A DNA stretch of 64,000 bases, from positions 47,002-111,001 of the forward strand of contig NZ_FUYV01000019.1 in assembly GCF_900168165.1 (NCBI RefSeq). The letters run 5' to 3'. A program made the position numbers and the translations under genes. How positions within the stretch are numbered: position 1 is the first letter of the stretch; each line of letters opens with the position of its first letter. The stretch comes from Alkalitalea saponilacus. GTDB taxonomy: Bacteria; Bacteroidota; Bacteroidia; Bacteroidales; Marinilabiliaceae. The notes beneath the pieces were generated by a model that had not been told where the DNA came from, ran no database searches, and saw only the letters and a list, made by a program, of their open reading frames with translations. Positions 1 through 9,284 of the stretch are shown here, in pieces.

Positions 1-46
1 ACTTAAAGGTGCAAGGGGTGTAAAATGTTTATAAAACTGGTATTAA

Positions 47-1603
47 TTATTCCATTTCAAAAGTAACTACTGAGTATGGAGGTATAACAACCTGCAGATT
101 GCCAGCTGTAAGCTCATATCCGGCAAATTCGGCCGGAGCAACAACATTTGGGTTATCGTAGGTGTTATGAGAGTTAAACTCAGGTGCCGTAAGGATGGTA
201 GCCTTCAACACCCTATTTGCATTACCACCAGAAATGTCAACATCAATTGTTAAAGTTTCTGATGCATGAAGATTACTTAAACCGACAAAAACTTTTCCAT
301 CTTTGGTTGATGCCGTACCCGTGATGGCAGGTATGGTCTCATTCTCAAAAGCGTATTTTTCAGTGGTTATTTCAACCGGTATATACGTTGCATTCTGATT
401 GAATTTATACATGTTAAACACATGATAAGTGGGAGTCAGAATCATTCTGTCACCATCGGTTAAAATCATGGCCTGAAGAACATTCACCATTTGAGCGATG
501 TTGGCCATTTGTACTCTGCGGGCATGCCTGTGGAAAATATCAAAAGTTAAAGAAGCTATTAATGCATCGCGCATCGAGTTTTGTTGGTGCAGAAAAGCCG
601 GATTGGTTCCGGGTTCCGGATCCGTCCATATTCCCCATTCATCCATGTACAGTTCAACACGTCCTTCGGGATCATATCTGTCCATAATTTCGATATGACC
701 TTTTAAAAGTTCATCCATTCTTAGCGCATTTCTAAGTGCGCTAAAATAAAGATCTTCATCGAATCCGGTTGCTTCAGATTTAATTCCCCAATCACCTGTT
801 GGAATCGTATAATAATGTAATGAAAGAGCCTCCATATGATTGCGACCTTCACGCATAAGAACCTCTGTCCAATGATAATAAAACTGATGAGAACCACATC
901 CCACACGAATCATATCCGAACCTCCATATTGGCGGGCAAAAACAGAATACTGACGCATCAGATTTACATAAAATTCCGGAGTCATCTCCCCTCCGCATCC
1001 CCAGCTCTCGTTGCCAATACCTAAGAACTTAACATCCCAAGGTTCTTCACGGCCATTCTCGCGCCGCCAGTTTGCCATTGGAATATCCTGATCTGATGTC
1101 ATGTATTCAATCCATTCTATCATTTCTCGAACGCTGCCACTTCCAACATTTGCAGCAATATAGGCATCAGCACCAAGGATTTGGCAAAGCTCAAGAAATT
1201 CATGAGTTCCAAAGCTGTTATCCTCTACATCTCCGCCCCAGAAAACATTTACCAGCTTAGGTCTTTCACTCCGTGGGCCAACGCCGTCTTTCCAGTTGTA
1301 TGTATCGGCAAAACAGCCACCCGGCCATCTTAATACAGGAACTTGCAATTCTTTAAGAGCTTCCAGAACATCTAAACGATACCCTTTGTAATTTGGAATA
1401 TCTGAATCGGGGCCGACCCATATTCCATCATAAACGCAGCGTCCAAGGTGTTCTGCAAAATGTCCGTAAACATCCTTATTGATAACCAGTTCTGCTTGAT
1501 CAAAGTTTAAGAATATTTGGTTGCCCTTAACAACCTTTTCGTCATTAGTCGCACACCCAATCAGAAGTGCAACTACCATTAGTAATAAAATAGATTTCTT
1601 CAT
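47..1603 (-). CDS. Alpha-L-arabinofuranosidase, GH51, lipoprotein
   Basis: Removes terminal L-arabinofuranose from arabinan or arabinoxylan fragments by a retaining mechanism. The 518-residue product opens with a hydrophobic signal and a lipobox ending at Cys17 (LIGC), so it should be an exported lipoprotein. The catalytic pair typical of GH51 is visible: the acid/base Glu199 in GNES and the nucleophile Glu322 in MDEWG. The length fits the family (about 500 residues). It lies behind the terminator of the xylose cassette and on the same strand, so it is probably transcribed separately, and its upstream region lacks the TCTGTT motif found before the xyl genes. Released arabinose or xylose would enter the neighbouring pentose pathway. 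Family assignment is firm; the exact polysaccharide is inferred. Confidence 0.93.
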   Translation of the reverse strand: MKKSILLLMVVALLIGCATNDEKVVKGNQIFLNFDQAELVINKDVYGHFAEHLGRCVYDGIWVGPDSDIPNYKGYRLDVLEALKELQVPVLRWPGGCFADTYNWKDGVGPRSERPKLVNVFWGGDVEDNSFGTHEFLELCQILGADAYIAANVGSGSVREMIEWIEYMTSDQDIPMANWRRENGREEPWDVKFLGIGNESWGCGGEMTPEFYVNLMRQYSVFARQYGGSDMIRVGCGSHQFYYHWTEVLMREGRNHMEALSLHYYTIPTGDWGIKSEATGFDEDLYFSALRNALRMDELLKGHIEIMDRYDPEGRVELYMDEWGIWTDPEPGTNPAFLHQQNSMRDALIASLTFDIFHRHARRVQMANIAQMVNVLQAMILTDGDRMILTPTYHVFNMYKFNQNATYIPVEITTEKYAFENETIPAITGTASTKDGKVFVGLSNLHASETLTIDVDISGGNANRVLKATILTAPEFNSHNTYDNPNVVAPAEFAGYELTAGNLQVVIPPYSVVTFEME

Positions 1604-1802
1604 CAGTAATTAGGATTTTGATTAATGTTTAAACTTCACATATAACTGAAAGATTAAGTTACTACTCTAATAACTCTTTTATTAAGAGATATATAAAACA
1701 ATTTGTCAATCTAAAGTAAGAGAAATTATTAAACCCTCCAACCTTTCAATAAACAAAATTTAACTTTTAATCTGTGAATTATTGTAATAAACATTCTTTC
1801 TC

Positions 1803-1842
1803 AAAAAAGAACCGGAACTCTTCTTTAAGAATTCCGGTTCCA
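1803..1842 (-). terminator. Intrinsic terminator of the xylose cassette
   Basis: An inverted repeat (GAACCGGAA ... TTCCGGTTC) lies just past the stop of the symporter gene. Read on the minus strand it is followed by a run of T. It separates the xyl genes from the GH51 gene. The 263 bases between the two genes hold nothing else I can identify. Confidence 0.75.
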
Positions 1843-1866
1843 AACCAAATCTATGAAAAAAAAGGA

Positions 1867-3255
1867 CTATTTTTTCCAAAGGGCTTCCATTTGCTCCAAT
1901 GTTTTCCCTTTGGTTTCGGGTACAATTTTCCAGACAAATATGGCCGAGATCACACTCATCACTCCATATAATCCATAAGTAAATGCTTCGTTTACACTAA
2001 TAAGAAATGGAAATGTAGAACTTACCATAAAATTTGCAATCCATTGAGCAGCCACAGCAATAGCAACGGCCTTTCCCCTGATATTGTTGGGGAATATTTC
2101 AGAAATTAAAACCCAACAGATAGGTCCCCAAGACATCATAAATGATGCACTATAAACAATAATGAAAATAAGAGTTCCAATACCTATAATCTGAAAATAA
2201 GACATCAGTCCTATTGCAAACATGCCGATGGCCATTCCTATGGAACCTATTATCAAAAGGGGTTTACGACCAAATTTATCTACTGTCATAATTGCTACCA
2301 CAGTGAACAAAATATTCACCACTCCCATAACGACTGTCTGCATCATTGAAACATCTGTTGCACTTCCTGCCATATTTTGGAATATACGGGGAGCATAGTA
2401 GAGGACTACATTTATACCAACAAATTGTTGAAACACCGACAACAGGATACCGATAATTACAACAAGTTTTCCGTATGAGAATATTTTGGCAGCCGACACT
2501 TTAACGGTAGATTTTATTTCCGTCATGATTTCCTGTGCTCTATCCCGACCGTTAATTCGGGTCAGAATAGACATGGCCTTTTCATCTTCGCGATTTAGAG
2601 CAAGATAACGGGGTGTTTCAGGTACAAGGAAAAGCAATGTACCAAAAAGGGCTGCAGGTATGGCTTCTGATGCAAACATCCATCGCCATCCGATGCTGTT
2701 TATCCATTCAAGAGGCTGCCCCTGAGCAATTCCCCAATTAACAAAATAGACAACCAACATACCAAAAATGATGGCAAATTGGTTGAGAGAAACCAAACGT
2801 CCTCGGATGTTTGCGGGAGCAATTTCAGCTATGTACATTGGACAAATGGCTGAAGCAAGACCAACTCCGATACCTCCAAGCACCCGGAACATGTTAAAAG
2901 TGACCAGCAAACCAACAGATGCTTCCCCGAACGGGAACAGAAACATCTCAGGATAAGCGGATCCGATAGCTGATGTAAAAAATAGGAAAGCAGCAAGCTG
3001 CAGGGCTCTTTTTCTACCCAAACGATTTGCGAAAACTCCCGATAAAGCACCACCAATTACACATCCAATCAATGCGCTTGAGGTTGTAATTCCGTGTACA
3101 AAATCATTTAAACCAAGAGCATGGGCAAAAAAGACCTGAAGCGAACCTTCTGCTCCTGAAATCACTGCTGTATCGTAACCAAACAACAACCCACCAAGCG
3201 TTGCCACAAGGGTTAAACCAACAACATATAGCTTATTCTGACCGTTATTCTGCAT
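1867..3255 (-). CDS. xylE: Sugar:H+ symporter, XylE-like MFS sugar porter
   Basis: Inner-membrane transporter expected to import D-xylose with a proton. The 462-residue protein has the 12-helix layout and hallmark motifs of the MFS sugar porter family: GYDTAVISG in the first helix, NRLGRKRA after helix 2, PETPRYL before the central loop, and PETKGKTLEQME at the C-terminus. It is the last gene of the order regulator-xylB-xylA-xylE. The 107-base gap after xylA holds a hairpin (3330-3353) and a TCTGTT motif (3284-3289), so it may also have its own promoter. Xylose is inferred from the neighbours; the family also takes glucose, galactose or arabinose. Confidence 0.85.
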   Translation of the reverse strand: MQNNGQNKLYVVGLTLVATLGGLLFGYDTAVISGAEGSLQVFFAHALGLNDFVHGITTSSALIGCVIGGALSGVFANRLGRKRALQLAAFLFFTSAIGSAYPEMFLFPFGEASVGLLVTFNMFRVLGGIGVGLASAICPMYIAEIAPANIRGRLVSLNQFAIIFGMLVVYFVNWGIAQGQPLEWINSIGWRWMFASEAIPAALFGTLLFLVPETPRYLALNREDEKAMSILTRINGRDRAQEIMTEIKSTVKVSAAKIFSYGKLVVIIGILLSVFQQFVGINVVLYYAPRIFQNMAGSATDVSMMQTVVMGVVNILFTVVAIMTVDKFGRKPLLIIGSIGMAIGMFAIGLMSYFQIIGIGTLIFIIVYSASFMMSWGPICWVLISEIFPNNIRGKAVAIAVAAQWIANFMVSSTFPFLISVNEAFTYGLYGVMSVISAIFVWKIVPETKGKTLEQMEALWKK

Positions 3256-3283
3256 TCTAAAAGATTTAAATCAAGATTTGGGA

Positions 3284-3289
3284 TCTGTT
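3284..3289 (-). promoter_or_regulatory. TCTGTT motif upstream of xylE
   Basis: On the coding strand it reads AACAGA. It is one of a set of similar motifs placed before each gene of the xylose cassette (see 6195-6211 and 7238-7254). It is too short to be convincing alone; the support is its recurrence. Confidence 0.3.
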
Positions 3290-3329
3290 TTAACTAACTC
3301 TGAATAACAATGATAAGGGATCAAATGAA

Positions 3330-3353
3330 GATAGCCGGATAACTCCGGCTATC
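3330..3353 (-). other. Hairpin between xylA and xylE
   Basis: A 9-bp perfect stem (GATAGCCGG with CCGGCTATC) and a 6-base loop lie 9 bases past the xylA stop. Only a short T-rich stretch follows on the minus strand. It may be a weak terminator, attenuator or RNA stability element that lowers symporter expression relative to xylA. Confidence 0.45.
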
Positions 3354-3362
3354 TCGTAAAAA

Positions 3363-4691
3363 TTAGATATAAAGATTGATAAGTTGTTCGTACAACTCTT
3401 GCTTTCCACTGATTCTGGCAGGTTCTCCATTTTGAGCAGCAAAATTGCGCAGATCTTCAAGAGTTAATTTACCAGCTTCGAATTCGGCACCTTTGCCGCT
3501 ATCATAAGAGGCATAACGAGCAGCACGCATCTTTTTGTAATCTGAGTCGCTTAAAACTTTATCAGCAATAACAAGAGAGCGGGCAAAAACATCCATTGCT
3601 GATACATGAGCAATAAAGATGTCCTCAAGATCGGTTGAATTACGACGGATTTTTGCATCAAAGTTTACACCACCAGTCTGGAAACCTCCTGCCTCAAGAA
3701 TAACAAGCATGGCTTCAGCAGTTTCGTAAATGTTGATCGGGAACTGGTCGGTATCCCATCCGTTTTGGTAATCACCGCGGTTTGCATCTATAGAACCAAG
3801 CATACCGGCATCAGCAGCAACCTGTAATTCATGCTGGAAAGTGTGACTCGCTAGAGTCGCATGGTTTACTTCTATATTAACTTTAAAATCTTTCTCTAGA
3901 CCATACTGACGAAGGAAACCAATTACAGTAGCTGAATCGAAATCATACTGATGTTTGGTTGGCTCCATTGGTTTTGGCTCAATATAGAAACATCCCTTAA
4001 AACCTTGCTTACGAGCATAATCGCGGGCCATAGAAAGGAATCTTCCCATATGTTCAAGTTCACGTTTCATATTGGTATTCAAAAGGCTCATGTAACCTTC
4101 ACGACCACCCCAGAAAGTATAACCTTCACCACCCAAAGCAATGGTAGCATCAATGGCATTCTTAACTTGTGTTCCGGCGTAAGCCAAAGCAGCAAAATCA
4201 GGATTGGTTGAAGCTCCGTTCATATATCGAGGATTGCTGAATACGTTGGCAGTTCCCCACAACAGTTTAACGCCAGAAGCAGCCTGCTTGGCTTTGGCAT
4301 AGTCAACAATAGATTGCATGTTCTTCTCGTACTCAGCAATTGAAGACCCTTCACTTACTAAATCAATGTCGTGGAAGCAGTAATAAGGCACACCTAACTT
4401 GGTGAAAAACTCAAATGCGGCGTCCATTTTATTTTTAGCCTCTTCGATTGCATCACCAGCTCCTAACCAAGGATACTTTTGTGTACCAGGACCAAATGGG
4501 TCTCCACCCAATCCGCAGAAGGTATGCCAATATGAAACTGCAAAGCGCAGATGCTCCTTCATGGTTTTACCGCCAACCACTTGGTCTGCGTTATACCATT
4601 TAAATGCCAAAGGATTTTTTGATTCTTTTCCTTCGAACTTAATTTCCCCAATTCCGGGAAAATACTCTTTGTTTCCTAAAGTAACGCTCAT
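3363..4691 (-). CDS. xylA: Xylose isomerase
   Basis: Converts D-xylose to D-xylulose in the cytoplasm with two divalent metals. The 442-residue length fits the class II (E. coli type) enzymes. Visible signatures are the catalytic His107-x-x-Asp110 in FHDID, the metal-site segments [20 protein letters not shown] and [15 protein letters not shown]. It starts 20 bases after the xylB stop, so the two are surely cotranscribed. The motif AACAGA overlaps the xylB stop codon just upstream. The annotation is secure. Confidence 0.98.
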   Translation of the reverse strand: MSVTLGNKEYFPGIGEIKFEGKESKNPLAFKWYNADQVVGGKTMKEHLRFAVSYWHTFCGLGGDPFGPGTQKYPWLGAGDAIEEAKNKMDAAFEFFTKLGVPYYCFHDIDLVSEGSSIAEYEKNMQSIVDYAKAKQAASGVKLLWGTANVFSNPRYMNGASTNPDFAALAYAGTQVKNAIDATIALGGEGYTFWGGREGYMSLLNTNMKRELEHMGRFLSMARDYARKQGFKGCFYIEPKPMEPTKHQYDFDSATVIGFLRQYGLEKDFKVNIEVNHATLASHTFQHELQVAADAGMLGSIDANRGDYQNGWDTDQFPINIYETAEAMLVILEAGGFQTGGVNFDAKIRRNSTDLEDIFIAHVSAMDVFARSLVIADKVLSDSDYKKMRAARYASYDSGKGAEFEAGKLTLEDLRNFAAQNGEPARISGKQELYEQLINLYI

Positions 4692-4711
4692 AATATAAAA
4701 TAATTAATCTG

Positions 4712-6184
4712 TTAGAACTTTAAATTAAATTTCCAATTTTTATAGGCATCTTCAACCGCATTCTTTTCATTGTTTGGTTGAATGGTCTCAAGACATGTCA
4801 AGTTATCAAATGCTTCCGAAGCATTTTTATACAAGCCTGCCCCCAATGCTGCTCCACGTGCAGCACCTAATGCACCGTCGGTATCATATAGCTCAATTTT
4901 TGCTCCGAGTACATTAGCCATGGTTTGGCGGAACAAAGGACTCAAAAACATATTAGCCTTTCCTGCACGTACCACAGAAGTTTTAATCCCCATCTCTCCC
5001 ATGATATCGACTCCGTAACGGAAACTAAAAGCAATGCCTTCCTGCGCCGCTCTCAACACATGAGATTGATTGTGAATATTAAAACTCAAGCCTTTTAGTT
5101 CTGCTCCGGGATTGGCATTACCCAGAACTCTCTCTGCTCCGTTTCCGAATGGATAAAACAATAATCCATCAGCGCCTGCAGAAACTTTCATAGCTTCATC
5201 ATTCATAGCAGGATAATCAATACCTCCTGCGACATTCCTTCTTAACCATGAGTTGAGAATCCCTGTTCCGTTTATACAGAGTAATACACCTAAACGCTTT
5301 TGTTCTTCGTTATGATTAACATGCGCAAAAGTGTTAACCCGTGATTGTTCATCTCTGGCAAGGCGATCGTTTACGCCATAAACAACACCCGATGTACCAG
5401 CGGTTGCAGCTACCTCGCCCGGTTCAAGCACATTTAAAGAGAATGCGTTATTTGGCTGATCACCTGCACGATAACTAACAGGAATTCCTGCCGGAATTCC
5501 TAACTCAGCGGCGATCGTATCTGAAACTTTTGCTTGTTCAGAAAAAACCGGTACGATTTCTGGTATTAGATCAGAAGAAAAACCATAGTAATCAAACAAA
5601 TCATTGGCAACATTCTCTTTTTTGAAATCCCACATAATTCCTTCCGACAACCCTGTGACTGTAGTCTGCTTTTCCCCAGTAAGACGATAGGCGATGTAGT
5701 CACCCGGAAGCATAATTTTATCAATGGTGGCGTATAATTCCGGTTCATTTTCTTTTACCCATTTTAGTTTTGAGGCAGTAAAATTACCGGGAGAATTCAG
5801 ACAACTGTTCAAACAGTAGTCACTACCCAATTCCTTGAAAGCCTTATCGCCTATCTCAACTGCACGGCTGTCACACCAGATAATCGAAGGCCTAACTACA
5901 TCGCCATTCTTATCCAAGGCAACCAATCCATGCATTTGATAAGATATACCTATTGCTTTTATTTCAGCTTTATTAATGGCAGCGTTCTTCAGAACATCAG
6001 CAAGGGCATTTTTCATATTTTCCCACCATTGCAATGGCTCCTGTTCTGCCCATCCAGCTTTAACAGCTAGGATTGGCATCTCTTCAGATGGATAAAATGC
6101 TGAAGCAACGCATTTCCCATTTGTAAGATTCAATAAACTAACTTTCACTGAAGAGCTTCCTACATCAATTCCTAAAGTATACAT
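4712..6184 (-). CDS. xylB: Xylulokinase (FGGY family)
   Basis: Phosphorylates D-xylulose to xylulose 5-phosphate, feeding the pentose phosphate pathway. The 490-residue protein has the FGGY kinase signatures: the N-terminal phosphate loop GIDVGSSSVK, the catalytic-aspartate region RAGDQPNN, and the second ATPase-fold segment with GTSGVVYG. It is placed between the regulator (42 bases upstream) and xylA (20 bases downstream). Three tandem TCTGT units sit 10-27 bases before its start, a likely operator. No anomalies seen. Confidence 0.96.
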   Translation of the reverse strand: MYTLGIDVGSSSVKVSLLNLTNGKCVASAFYPSEEMPILAVKAGWAEQEPLQWWENMKNALADVLKNAAINKAEIKAIGISYQMHGLVALDKNGDVVRPSIIWCDSRAVEIGDKAFKELGSDYCLNSCLNSPGNFTASKLKWVKENEPELYATIDKIMLPGDYIAYRLTGEKQTTVTGLSEGIMWDFKKENVANDLFDYYGFSSDLIPEIVPVFSEQAKVSDTIAAELGIPAGIPVSYRAGDQPNNAFSLNVLEPGEVAATAGTSGVVYGVNDRLARDEQSRVNTFAHVNHNEEQKRLGVLLCINGTGILNSWLRRNVAGGIDYPAMNDEAMKVSAGADGLLFYPFGNGAERVLGNANPGAELKGLSFNIHNQSHVLRAAQEGIAFSFRYGVDIMGEMGIKTSVVRAGKANMFLSPLFRQTMANVLGAKIELYDTDGALGAARGAALGAGLYKNASEAFDNLTCLETIQPNNEKNAVEDAYKNWKFNLKF

Positions 6185-6194
6185 AAATTTTCAG

Positions 6195-6211
6195 TCTGTT
6201 CTGTTCTGTTT
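6195..6211 (-). promoter_or_regulatory. Triple TCTGT repeat before xylB, candidate operator
   Basis: The plus strand shows TCTGTTCTGTTCTGTTT, three copies of a 5-base unit, in the 42-base gap between regulator and xylB. A related TCTGGTCTGGT lies before the regulator gene. Tandem units one half-turn apart suggest binding by an oligomeric regulator, most simply the GntR-type protein encoded next door (inference). Confidence 0.45.
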
Positions 6212-6226
6212 AATATTATAATTTTT

Positions 6227-7234
6227 TTACAAGGACTCGCGTACTAATATTCGTGTTGGTACACAATACTGCATCGTTGTATCTCCTGAAACAAACTCAG
6301 CTGCCTTTTGACCCATTAATTTAAAGTCAGTGGTAATCACGGTAATGCCTTTATATATAAATTTCTTCATAGGTGTTTCGTTATATGAAATAATACCGGT
6401 ATTCACACCTGGCTCGAGTTTTTTCTCCCTACATTGATCAAGAAATTTTCCCAACATCCGGTCGCTAACGCTAAAATAAATGACACCATCCCTTACTTCA
6501 AAGTTTTCCGGATCTCTGGAAACCACATGTGGAATGTTATTTTCAATACAATATTTACAAAAATACTCTACCGATTCGTATGGATGATTAGTATAGTCCG
6601 GATAAAGGAAAACAGCTTCACGATATTTCTTGATTAAATGCGATACGCTTTGAAGACCTTCAAAAACAGATTGCCCAAAATCCTGATACAACATATTACT
6701 GGTAGGTTTGGAATAGATGTTCCAATCGACAATCAGCAATTTCTCTGATGGTATCATTTCAAGGATTTGATGCATTTCAGTTGCATCAAAAGGCATTACA
6801 ACGTATTTAGTGTATTTCCCTATACTCTCTTCAATTTGCCGGCGAAAGACATCAATATTGTAGTGATGAAAATGCACATCGGCCATAACATTTGTCGGAA
6901 GATTCTTGGTAAAGGAGTCATAGAGAACTTCCTTATATGCCTTAAAAGTATCGAGGAAAAGAAAAACTCTGCGAACCTCACGGGCAACAAAGTAACCTTT
7001 GTTTGGCACTGAATCAATAACACCTTGTTCTTTAAGAATGGAATAAGCCTTAAAAACCGTATCACGACTTAAACTGTACTCTTTACAAATCTGGTTGACC
7101 GATGGCAAATGATCACCAACACTGAGTCTGTTCTCAGAAATTGCATGATTAACTGAATCGATCAGTTGCCGGAATTTAGGTACATCTTCTCCGGTATTTA
7201 ATTGAAACTTAAAGACTTTTTTCTTTTTTGACAT
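6227..7234 (-). CDS. GntR-type regulator with periplasmic-binding-protein-like sensor
   Basis: Probable pentose-responsive transcription factor of the xylose cassette. The N-terminal 75 residues form a GntR winged helix (SVNQICKEYSLSRDTVFKAY, then a wing GYFVAREV), and the rest resembles the LacI/PBP1-like sugar-sensing fold rather than the FadR or UTRA effector domains. I placed the start at the ATG at 7234 (MSKKKKV), 335 residues, because the longer frame to 7276 would cross the predicted promoter and the TCTGGT repeats. Direct linkage to xylB and xylA argues that xylose is the ligand. Whether it represses or activates cannot be read from sequence. Confidence 0.85.
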   Translation of the reverse strand: MSKKKKVFKFQLNTGEDVPKFRQLIDSVNHAISENRLSVGDHLPSVNQICKEYSLSRDTVFKAYSILKEQGVIDSVPNKGYFVAREVRRVFLFLDTFKAYKEVLYDSFTKNLPTNVMADVHFHHYNIDVFRRQIEESIGKYTKYVVMPFDATEMHQILEMIPSEKLLIVDWNIYSKPTSNMLYQDFGQSVFEGLQSVSHLIKKYREAVFLYPDYTNHPYESVEYFCKYCIENNIPHVVSRDPENFEVRDGVIYFSVSDRMLGKFLDQCREKKLEPGVNTGIISYNETPMKKFIYKGITVITTDFKLMGQKAAEFVSGDTTMQYCVPTRILVRESL

Positions 7235-7237
7235 AGT

Positions 7238-7254
7238 GTTCTGGTCTGGTAGGG
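7238..7254 (-). promoter_or_regulatory. TCTGG direct repeat at the cassette start, candidate operator
   Basis: The plus strand reads GTTCTGGTCTGGTAGGG. It lies between the predicted -7 element and the regulator ATG, overlapping the expected transcription start, so binding here could block transcription. It resembles the triple TCTGT repeat before xylB. Confidence 0.42.
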
Positions 7255-7255
7255 T

Positions 7256-7263
7256 CAAAGATA
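7256..7263 (-). promoter_or_regulatory. -7 element of the xylose cassette promoter
   Basis: On the minus strand TATCTTTG matches the Bacteroidota consensus TAnnTTTG exactly, 22-29 bases before the regulator ATG at 7234. No clear TTTG -33 element is seen at the right spacing, so it may need an activator. Confidence 0.5.
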
Positions 7264-7380
7264 TGGCTTTTAACAATAACTTGTATCAGATGAACCATTT
7301 TTTTTTTACATACATTATAAAAAAACATAAAACAAGGTTATTTAACTAGGGATTCATGCAATTAATAATTAAATACTCAC

Positions 7381-7388
7381 TACTTTTG
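7381..7388 (+). promoter_or_regulatory. -7 element for the DEAD-box helicase gene
   Basis: TACTTTTG fits TAnnTTTG. It would start a transcript near 7395 and leave a leader of about 135 bases before the helicase ATG. The leader includes complementary CCCGGTC (about 7420) and GACCGGG (about 7470) segments. Confidence 0.45.
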
Positions 7389-7531
7389 CAGCCTGATTTT
7401 CCGGAATTACAGACCACTTTTCCCGGTCATGGTATTCTCAACAGCCGGAAACTTTAATATCAGATGGCGAGACCGGGCTTCAGTCAGACAACGTATAGCT
7501 GGCTGCTCTATTAATTATTTTCAAATTACTA

Positions 7532-9199
7532 ATGCAAACATTTATTGAAACGGGATTACGTCCCGAAATTCTTGAATCAGTTGAAAAGCTCGGATTCACT
7601 CAGCCAACACCTATTCAATCACAAACCATTCCATTTTTATTGAATTCAGAGCAGGATTTAATTGCCATGGCTCAAACAGGAACAGGAAAAACCGCTGCTT
7701 TTGGTTTACCCATTCTTCATAAATTGGATACAGAAATGGTTGGTGTACAATCCATCATTTTATGTCCAACCAGAGAGTTGTGTCTTCAAATCACTAATGA
7801 TTTGAAGTCGTTTACACTGGCCATGAACATTTCCATCGTACCGGTTTACGGTGGAGCACCTATTTATGAGCAGATTTCTGCGATTCGTAAAAAGTGTAAT
7901 ATTGTAGTTGGAACCCCTGGAAGGGTTAATGACTTAGTAAACCGTGGAAAGCTTAATTTGTCGGGCATCCGCTTTTTAGTGCTGGATGAAGCCGATGAGA
8001 TGCTGAAAATGGGTTTTAAAGATGAGATGGATGCCATCCTGGATCAAACCCCTGATTCAAAACAGACCTTGCTTTTTTCGGCAACCATGCCCCCGGACAT
8101 TAACAGAATGGCCGGAAAACACATGCAAAATCCGCATACCATTTCGGTTAGCCGACAAAATACATCCAATACTGATATCAGTCATGAGTATTGTGTAACA
8201 TCTCCACCAAACACATATCAGGCTTTAAGAAGGATCGCTGATATCAACCCGGATATTTATGGAATAGTTTTTTGTAGAACTCGGCAGGAAACCAAAGACA
8301 TTGCTGATAAACTAATGGGTGACGGTTACAATGCCGATGCACTTCATGGTGATTTATCACAGGCTCAGAGAGATTATGTTATGGGACGTTTCAGAAACAG
8401 GAACCTTCAGATTCTCGTAGCAACTGATGTTGCAGCCAGAGGTTTGGATGTTGACAACCTGACACACGTCATCCACTATCACTTACCGGACGACCCAGAA
8501 AACTACATACACCGAAGTGGTCGAACCGGACGTGCCGGTAGAAAAGGAAAATCCATTGCGATTCTTGCTCCTGCCGAAACCAGACGTTTATCTTTTATGG
8601 AAAAACAGGCCGGACACAAATTCATCCACACTCCCATTCCAAACGGGAAAGAGGTGTTCGAAAAAAGATTGATTAACTTTATGGGGGAAGTTTCTCAATC
8701 GGAACCGGAAGGTTTTGATGCAGACCAGTATTTGAAGTCTGTTGAAATGATGTTTGAAGGTTTAAGTAAAGAAGAAGTTATTAAAAAACTCATTGCTCAT
8801 AACTTTAACAGGCTTCACAAAGATTATCAGGGTACTGCCGATCTGAATGTCGACACAGGCAGAAGAGCCAGAACAACTGAGAATAGAGGTGCCAGAAGAA
8901 GTGTTGGTGAAAAATTTGCTAAATACTCCATCAACGTTGGATCGAAAAACGATTTGCGCCCTGATGTACTGATCAGCATCATCAACAGACAAACCCCTGA
9001 TAAAAAAATTGCCATTGGCAAGATTGATATTCAGAAAAAAGTTTCGTTCTTTGAGGCCGACAGTCAGCATGAAAAGCACTTGATTAAAGCTTTTAGAAGA
9101 GCACGTTACAAAGGGATGAGCCTGATGGTGCAACCTATGGACGTTATGCCTTCAAAAAGAAGTAGTGGAAAACGTAACGGGGGAAAGTGGAAAAACTAA
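7532..9199 (+). CDS. DEAD-box ATP-dependent RNA helicase, CsdA/DbpA type
   Basis: RNA helicase acting in ribosome assembly or RNA turnover, often cold-induced. The 555 residues carry the full motif set: Q motif FTQPTPIQ, Walker A AQTGTGKT (47-54), PTREL, GTPGR, DEAD (152-155), SAT, and HRSGRTGRAGR. The last 75 residues form the DbpA-type RNA-binding domain, after a basic, arginine-rich linker. It stands alone, divergent from the xyl cassette, with a structured leader and a strong terminator behind it. Family is certain; the specific orthologue (DeaD/CsdA versus DbpA) is not. Confidence 0.95.
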   Translation: MQTFIETGLRPEILESVEKLGFTQPTPIQSQTIPFLLNSEQDLIAMAQTGTGKTAAFGLPILHKLDTEMVGVQSIILCPTRELCLQITNDLKSFTLAMNISIVPVYGGAPIYEQISAIRKKCNIVVGTPGRVNDLVNRGKLNLSGIRFLVLDEADEMLKMGFKDEMDAILDQTPDSKQTLLFSATMPPDINRMAGKHMQNPHTISVSRQNTSNTDISHEYCVTSPPNTYQALRRIADINPDIYGIVFCRTRQETKDIADKLMGDGYNADALHGDLSQAQRDYVMGRFRNRNLQILVATDVAARGLDVDNLTHVIHYHLPDDPENYIHRSGRTGRAGRKGKSIAILAPAETRRLSFMEKQAGHKFIHTPIPNGKEVFEKRLINFMGEVSQSEPEGFDADQYLKSVEMMFEGLSKEEVIKKLIAHNFNRLHKDYQGTADLNVDTGRRARTTENRGARRSVGEKFAKYSINVGSKNDLRPDVLISIINRQTPDKKIAIGKIDIQKKVSFFEADSQHEKHLIKAFRRARYKGMSLMVQPMDVMPSKRSSGKRNGGKWKN

Positions 9200-9232
9200 A
9201 TCCTCGGGCAACCTAATATTATAACTAAAGAT

Positions 9233-9266
9233 AAAGGCGAAATTCTAATAAAGAATTTCGCCTTTT
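9233..9266 (+). terminator. Intrinsic terminator after the helicase gene
   Basis: A 14-bp perfect stem (AAAGGCGAAATTCT with AGAATTTCGCCTTT), 5-base loop, flanked by A and T. The next gene begins about 20 bases later, so its promoter probably overlaps or it relies on read-through. Confidence 0.85.
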
Positions 9267-9284
9267 GGTATAACGCAAATTAAG

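Noticed and set aside
7235..7276. Upstream extension of the GntR-type regulator (14 residues)
   Set aside because: It would put the -7 element and operator-like repeat inside the gene; extra residues do not belong to the winged helix.
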